Source: Burkholderiales bacterium (GTDB taxonomy: Bacteria > Pseudomonadota > Gammaproteobacteria > Burkholderiales > Burkholderiaceae_A). Taken from it: a stretch of 7,549 nucleotides of DNA. Location of the stretch: contig JAURFZ010000064.1 of assembly GCA_030834045.1 (NCBI GenBank), positions 1 to 7,549 on the forward strand, in the 5' to 3' direction. The notes below the pieces were generated by a model. It had not been told where the DNA came from and searched no databases. It saw only the letters and a list, made by a program, of their open reading frames with translations. Positions 4,646-7,549 of this stretch are shown one piece after another (position 1 is the stretch's first letter; each line of letters starts with the position of its first letter). The translations under genes were made by a program, and so were the position numbers.

Positions 4646-7549
4646 TCAAAAAAAATCACGGCTAAGTGTGGCCCAAGATTTCTCAAGCCGCTTCACAGAC
4701 ATTGGGAAGGGTGCCTTCAGCTCTTGGGCAAATTGAACAACACGGCACTCCTCGAGCATCCAACGAAACTCAACCATAGCCTCAGACCATTGCCCTCTAT
4801 AGCGCGAGACCGCTATCCAGAAGGGTTGTTCGACTTTTAGTTGCTCAAAGAGTCTTAGCTCATCACGCCGGGGATCACTGCGATACTTCTCAAGCCTTAG
4901 ACCAATGGCCTTTAGGTAGCGAGTAATATGGCGAAGCCGTTCGTGAGGGGTAAGCACAAGAAAATCACTGGGAAGCAGCCGAGCCAGCTGAGACTGAATG
5001 TCTCTCTTCGCAGCCGGGGTAAGGGTTGCCGTTGCCAGCCTCTTGTTTAAGCGTTGGTGCTCGGTAAGAAGCTCAAGAAGCTGCCTTTGCAACTCCTGGG
5101 CAACCAAAAGAAACTTGGGACGGCAACTCTTCAGCCTTTCCTGAGCCTGCTCCTCGCTTTCTGGAAGTGGGTCATCAAGCATCCCTACCCTTGTGTATGC
5201 CGCTGCGACAAGCTGGTCACGTAGTTTCTCAAGTGAGCCGTGCTTGGCACCGCCCCACAACGACCAGACCAGAAGCAAGGACTGATCGGACTGAAGACTT
5301 TTTTCCAGAGAGCGAATAGGCTCCCTCATTGGTTGCTCGAGCGAGCGAATAAAATCGGTCTGACTTTTGTTTTCGCCTTCGGCCGGATCCTGACAATCAA
5401 GCAGCTCACGAATCTGCGCCAAATCGCGTCCCTTGGCAAGGAGACGACCATGCTCATCGACGACCTTGTAAATGGGCTGAAGATGCACGGCGATGCTATC
5501 GCGTCGAAAATCGTCGGGCCTAACCGACAGGCCGTGCGACTCTGAAATATCGAGCACCAGCGATCGAACGAGTGAAAACTCCCCTGCCCTGGTTGCCCAG
5601 CGGTCGACAAATTCTTGCGCATAGGTGTCCACGGGTAAAAGGGGGCGACGCAAGGCTTTGGGCAGGCTCTTCACAAGTGCAAGCACCTTCTCTTTGAGCA
5701 TGCCAGGCACCAGCCACTCGGCCTGGCTGGCAAGCACAGCAGAAAGGCCCGATAAGGGAACCGTAAGGGTCACTCCGTCATCGGCAGCGCCAGGCTCAAA
5801 GTGATAGTCCAGCGCCATGGCAAACGGAGCCTTGATGGTTTTTGGAAACTGATCACTTGAAATGCCCTTGGCATCGCGTCGAAGCAAGTCCTCACGCGAG
5901 AGTTTAAGTCCGGTGGTTTTTTCCTTTTTCTCTGCTCGATACCACTTCACGAGGCTGTCAAGGTCAACCACCAAACTCGGCAGACGGCTGTCATAAAAGG
6001 CCTCGATAAGAGACTCATCCACCAAGAGGTCAAAACGACGGGACGTCTGTTCCAGCCTTTCAAGCTCCTTAACCTGACGCAGGTTGTGCTCCACGAAGTC
6101 AAGACTGACCACGAGTTCGCCGTGCACCAGGCCCTCGCGAATAAGTAAGCCTCTTGCCTCAAGTGCCTGCTCATCGCCAAGAGAGGACCATGCCACCCGG
6201 CGCTGGGCAACTACCGTTAAGCCGTATAGGGTTGCCTTTGCATAGCCAACCGCCTTACCCGACTTCTTCTCCCAGTGCGGGTTGGTATAGCTCCAGCGCA
6301 ATAAGGCCTTGGCCTGCTGCTCTATCCATTCAGGCTCAATGGCCGCAACCGTGCGTGCGAAAAGTCGTGTGGTGTCCACCTGCTCTGCCGCAAGAAGCCA
6401 GCGTGGCGACTTCTTTCGAAGACCACTTCCCGGCCATAAGTAAAAACGAACCTCATGGCAGCCCTGCCAGGAGGCCAGCCCCTTATCGCGTGCGCTCTTT
6501 TCCTCGAGCCGGCAACCCACATTCGACAGCAACCCCGTTAGCAAGGCCTGATGCAGGCTTTCATAATCGGCGGCGCGTTCGTTCAGACGCCAGCCTTGAT
6601 TGGAAATCCAGTCGTTAACCTGAGCATAAAGCTCACGCCATTCGCGTACACGATTGGGCGAAAGAAACTCCGCTCGAAGCCTCTGGTCGAGTCTGCGACG
6701 CGAACCCGCCTCTTGAAAAATGGTCTCAATGAATACCCAGAGTCTTACGATAGACAAAAACTCAGAGCGTTCATCTGCAAACCTTTGGTGTGCCGTGTCT
6801 GCCGCCTGCTGGCGGTCGAGGGGCCGCTCCCTGGGGTCCGACAGCGACAGGCTCGTCACAATAATCAGCGCCTCTTTTAAGCAAGCGCGCTCGCGTGCCG
6901 CAAGCAATATGCGCGCAAACCGAGGGTCGAGGGGCAGTTCGGCGAGCGTCTTACCCACTTCGGTGAGCTGCGTCTTACCTTTTACATGCTCAATAGCCTG
7001 CAACTCGCTTAGAAGTGCCATGCCGTCAGCCAAGGACCGGCCCGAAGGCGGATCAATGAATGCGAAGCCCGAAATATCATCGATACCCATCGAGAGCATA
7101 CGAAGAATGACAGCCCCTAACGAGGAACGACGAATCTCGGGGTCCTGGTCAAGAGGACGGGCTAGGAATTCTTCTTCACCAAAAAGCCGAAAACAAATAC
7201 CCGGTCCCACACGGCCGCAGCGTCCCGCCCGCTGCTTTGCCTGCGCCTGAGAAATGGGCTCGACCTGAAGCTGCTCCACTTTGCCTCGAACCCTGTAGCG
7301 CTTGACACGAGCGAGCCCCGAATCAACCACATAGCCAATGTGCGGAACGGTAATGGATGTCTCGGCGACATTGGTTGCAAAGACGACGCGACGAAGCCCT
7401 CCCGGCTGAAAGACTCGGTCTTGCTCCACCTGAGTGAGCCGGGAGTACAAGGCGATAAGCTCTACCTGCTGCCCAAAAGGGCGGCCCGCAAGTCTTTCTT
7501 GGACAGCCTCAATGGATGCGCGAATTTCGCGCTCCCCCGGAAGGAAACA
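4646..7549 (-). CDS. hrpA: ATP-dependent RNA helicase HrpA (DEAH box), partial (N-terminus beyond right edge)
   Basis: The visible 967 residues are the C-terminal three quarters of a roughly 1300-residue HrpA. The fragment begins in the second RecA-like domain. It shows FLPGEREI near motif IV (visible residues 2-9), motif V ATNVAETS (58-65) and motif VI QRAGRCGR (106-113, positions 7211-7234). The helicase-associated (HA2) region follows, with LAELPLDPRFARILLAA near residue 200-215. The long C-terminal DUF3418-type region that marks HrpA follows, for example DYHFEPGAADDGVTLTVPL near residue 580. Motifs I, Ia, II (DEAH) and III lie off the right edge and cannot be confirmed. HrpA acts on RNA in the cytoplasm; in E. 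coli it is tied to processing of daa fimbrial mRNA and to rescue of stalled ribosomes. The true start is outside the window; the frame is open to position 7549. The cinA-like gene follows after 28 nt. No frameshift or missing motif is seen in the visible part. Confidence 0.97.
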   Translation of the reverse strand, partial: CFLPGEREIRASIEAVQERLAGRPFGQQVELIALYSRLTQVEQDRVFQPGGLRRVVFATNVAETSITVPHIGYVVDSGLARVKRYRVRGKVEQLQVEPISQAQAKQRAGRCGRVGPGICFRLFGEEEFLARPLDQDPEIRRSSLGAVILRMLSMGIDDISGFAFIDPPSGRSLADGMALLSELQAIEHVKGKTQLTEVGKTLAELPLDPRFARILLAARERACLKEALIIVTSLSLSDPRERPLDRQQAADTAHQRFADERSEFLSIVRLWVFIETIFQEAGSRRRLDQRLRAEFLSPNRVREWRELYAQVNDWISNQGWRLNERAADYESLHQALLTGLLSNVGCRLEEKSARDKGLASWQGCHEVRFYLWPGSGLRKKSPRWLLAAEQVDTTRLFARTVAAIEPEWIEQQAKALLRWSYTNPHWEKKSGKAVGYAKATLYGLTVVAQRRVAWSSLGDEQALEARGLLIREGLVHGELVVSLDFVEHNLRQVKELERLEQTSRRFDLLVDESLIEAFYDSRLPSLVVDLDSLVKWYRAEKKEKTTGLKLSREDLLRRDAKGISSDQFPKTIKAPFAMALDYHFEPGAADDGVTLTVPLSGLSAVLASQAEWLVPGMLKEKVLALVKSLPKALRRPLLPVDTYAQEFVDRWATRAGEFSLVRSLVLDISESHGLSVRPDDFRRDSIAVHLQPIYKVVDEHGRLLAKGRDLAQIRELLDCQDPAEGENKSQTDFIRSLEQPMREPIRSLEKSLQSDQSLLLVWSLWGGAKHGSLEKLRDQLVAAAYTRVGMLDDPLPESEEQAQERLKSCRPKFLLVAQELQRQLLELLTEHQRLNKRLATATLTPAAKRDIQSQLARLLPSDFLVLTPHERLRHITRYLKAIGLRLEKYRSDPRRDELRLFEQLKVEQPFWIAVSRYRGQWSEAMVEFRWMLEECRVVQFAQELKAPFPMSVKRLEKSWATLSRDFF

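Noticed and set aside
6154..6618. Plus-strand open frame of 154 codons opposite hrpA
   Set aside because: Antisense to strongly conserved HrpA coding sequence; proline- and arginine-rich translation with no family resemblance.
6720..7250. Plus-strand open frame of 176 codons opposite the hrpA helicase core
   Set aside because: Antisense to motif VI and the HA2 region of hrpA; serine/arginine-rich translation typical of a shadow frame.

Overview
This looks like an ordinary chromosomal window from a Gram-negative bacterium, most likely a betaproteobacterium of the order Burkholderiales. Four observations point that way: a HrpA-type DEAH RNA helicase, a stand-alone CinA-like molybdopterin-binding domain with the IPGF...LPGFPVMAWPM signature that I associate with Burkholderiales, a PBP7-type periplasmic peptidase, and a lactate-utilization operon. 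GC looks moderate (mid-50s percent by eye). The taxonomic call is inference from recalled family resemblance, not from a search.

Layout. (1) Positions 1-1648, minus strand: a tightly coupled lutA-lutB operon for oxidation of L-lactate or a related 2-hydroxy acid. lutA is complete. lutB runs off the left edge, so its ferredoxin-like C-terminus is not visible and any lutC would lie beyond it. (2) Positions 1697/1727-2530, plus strand: an IclR-family regulator divergent from lutA. The short intergenic space holds a 7-bp perfect inverted repeat that is a candidate operator. (3) Positions 2612-3634, minus strand: pbpG, convergent with iclR, encoding an exported D-Ala-D-Ala endopeptidase. (4) Positions 3635-3768: an AT-rich gap containing a perfect 11-bp hairpin, a possible terminator. 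(5) Positions 3769-4617 and 4646-7549, minus strand: a CinA-N/MoaB-like protein 28 nt downstream of hrpA. hrpA runs off the right edge, so the helicase motifs I, II and III lie outside the window.

How the genes relate. IclR plus LutA/LutB form one plausible unit: regulator, divergent promoter and catabolic Fe-S oxidoreductase. hrpA and the cinA-like gene are probably co-transcribed. pbpG appears to be an independent housekeeping gene of cell-wall remodelling. I see no tRNA, rRNA, insertion sequence, CRISPR array, phage gene or attachment site, and no break or frameshift in any gene. I did not find a convincing undescribed system. The best leads are regulatory: the IclR-lut pairing and its dyad, and the hairpin ahead of pbpG.
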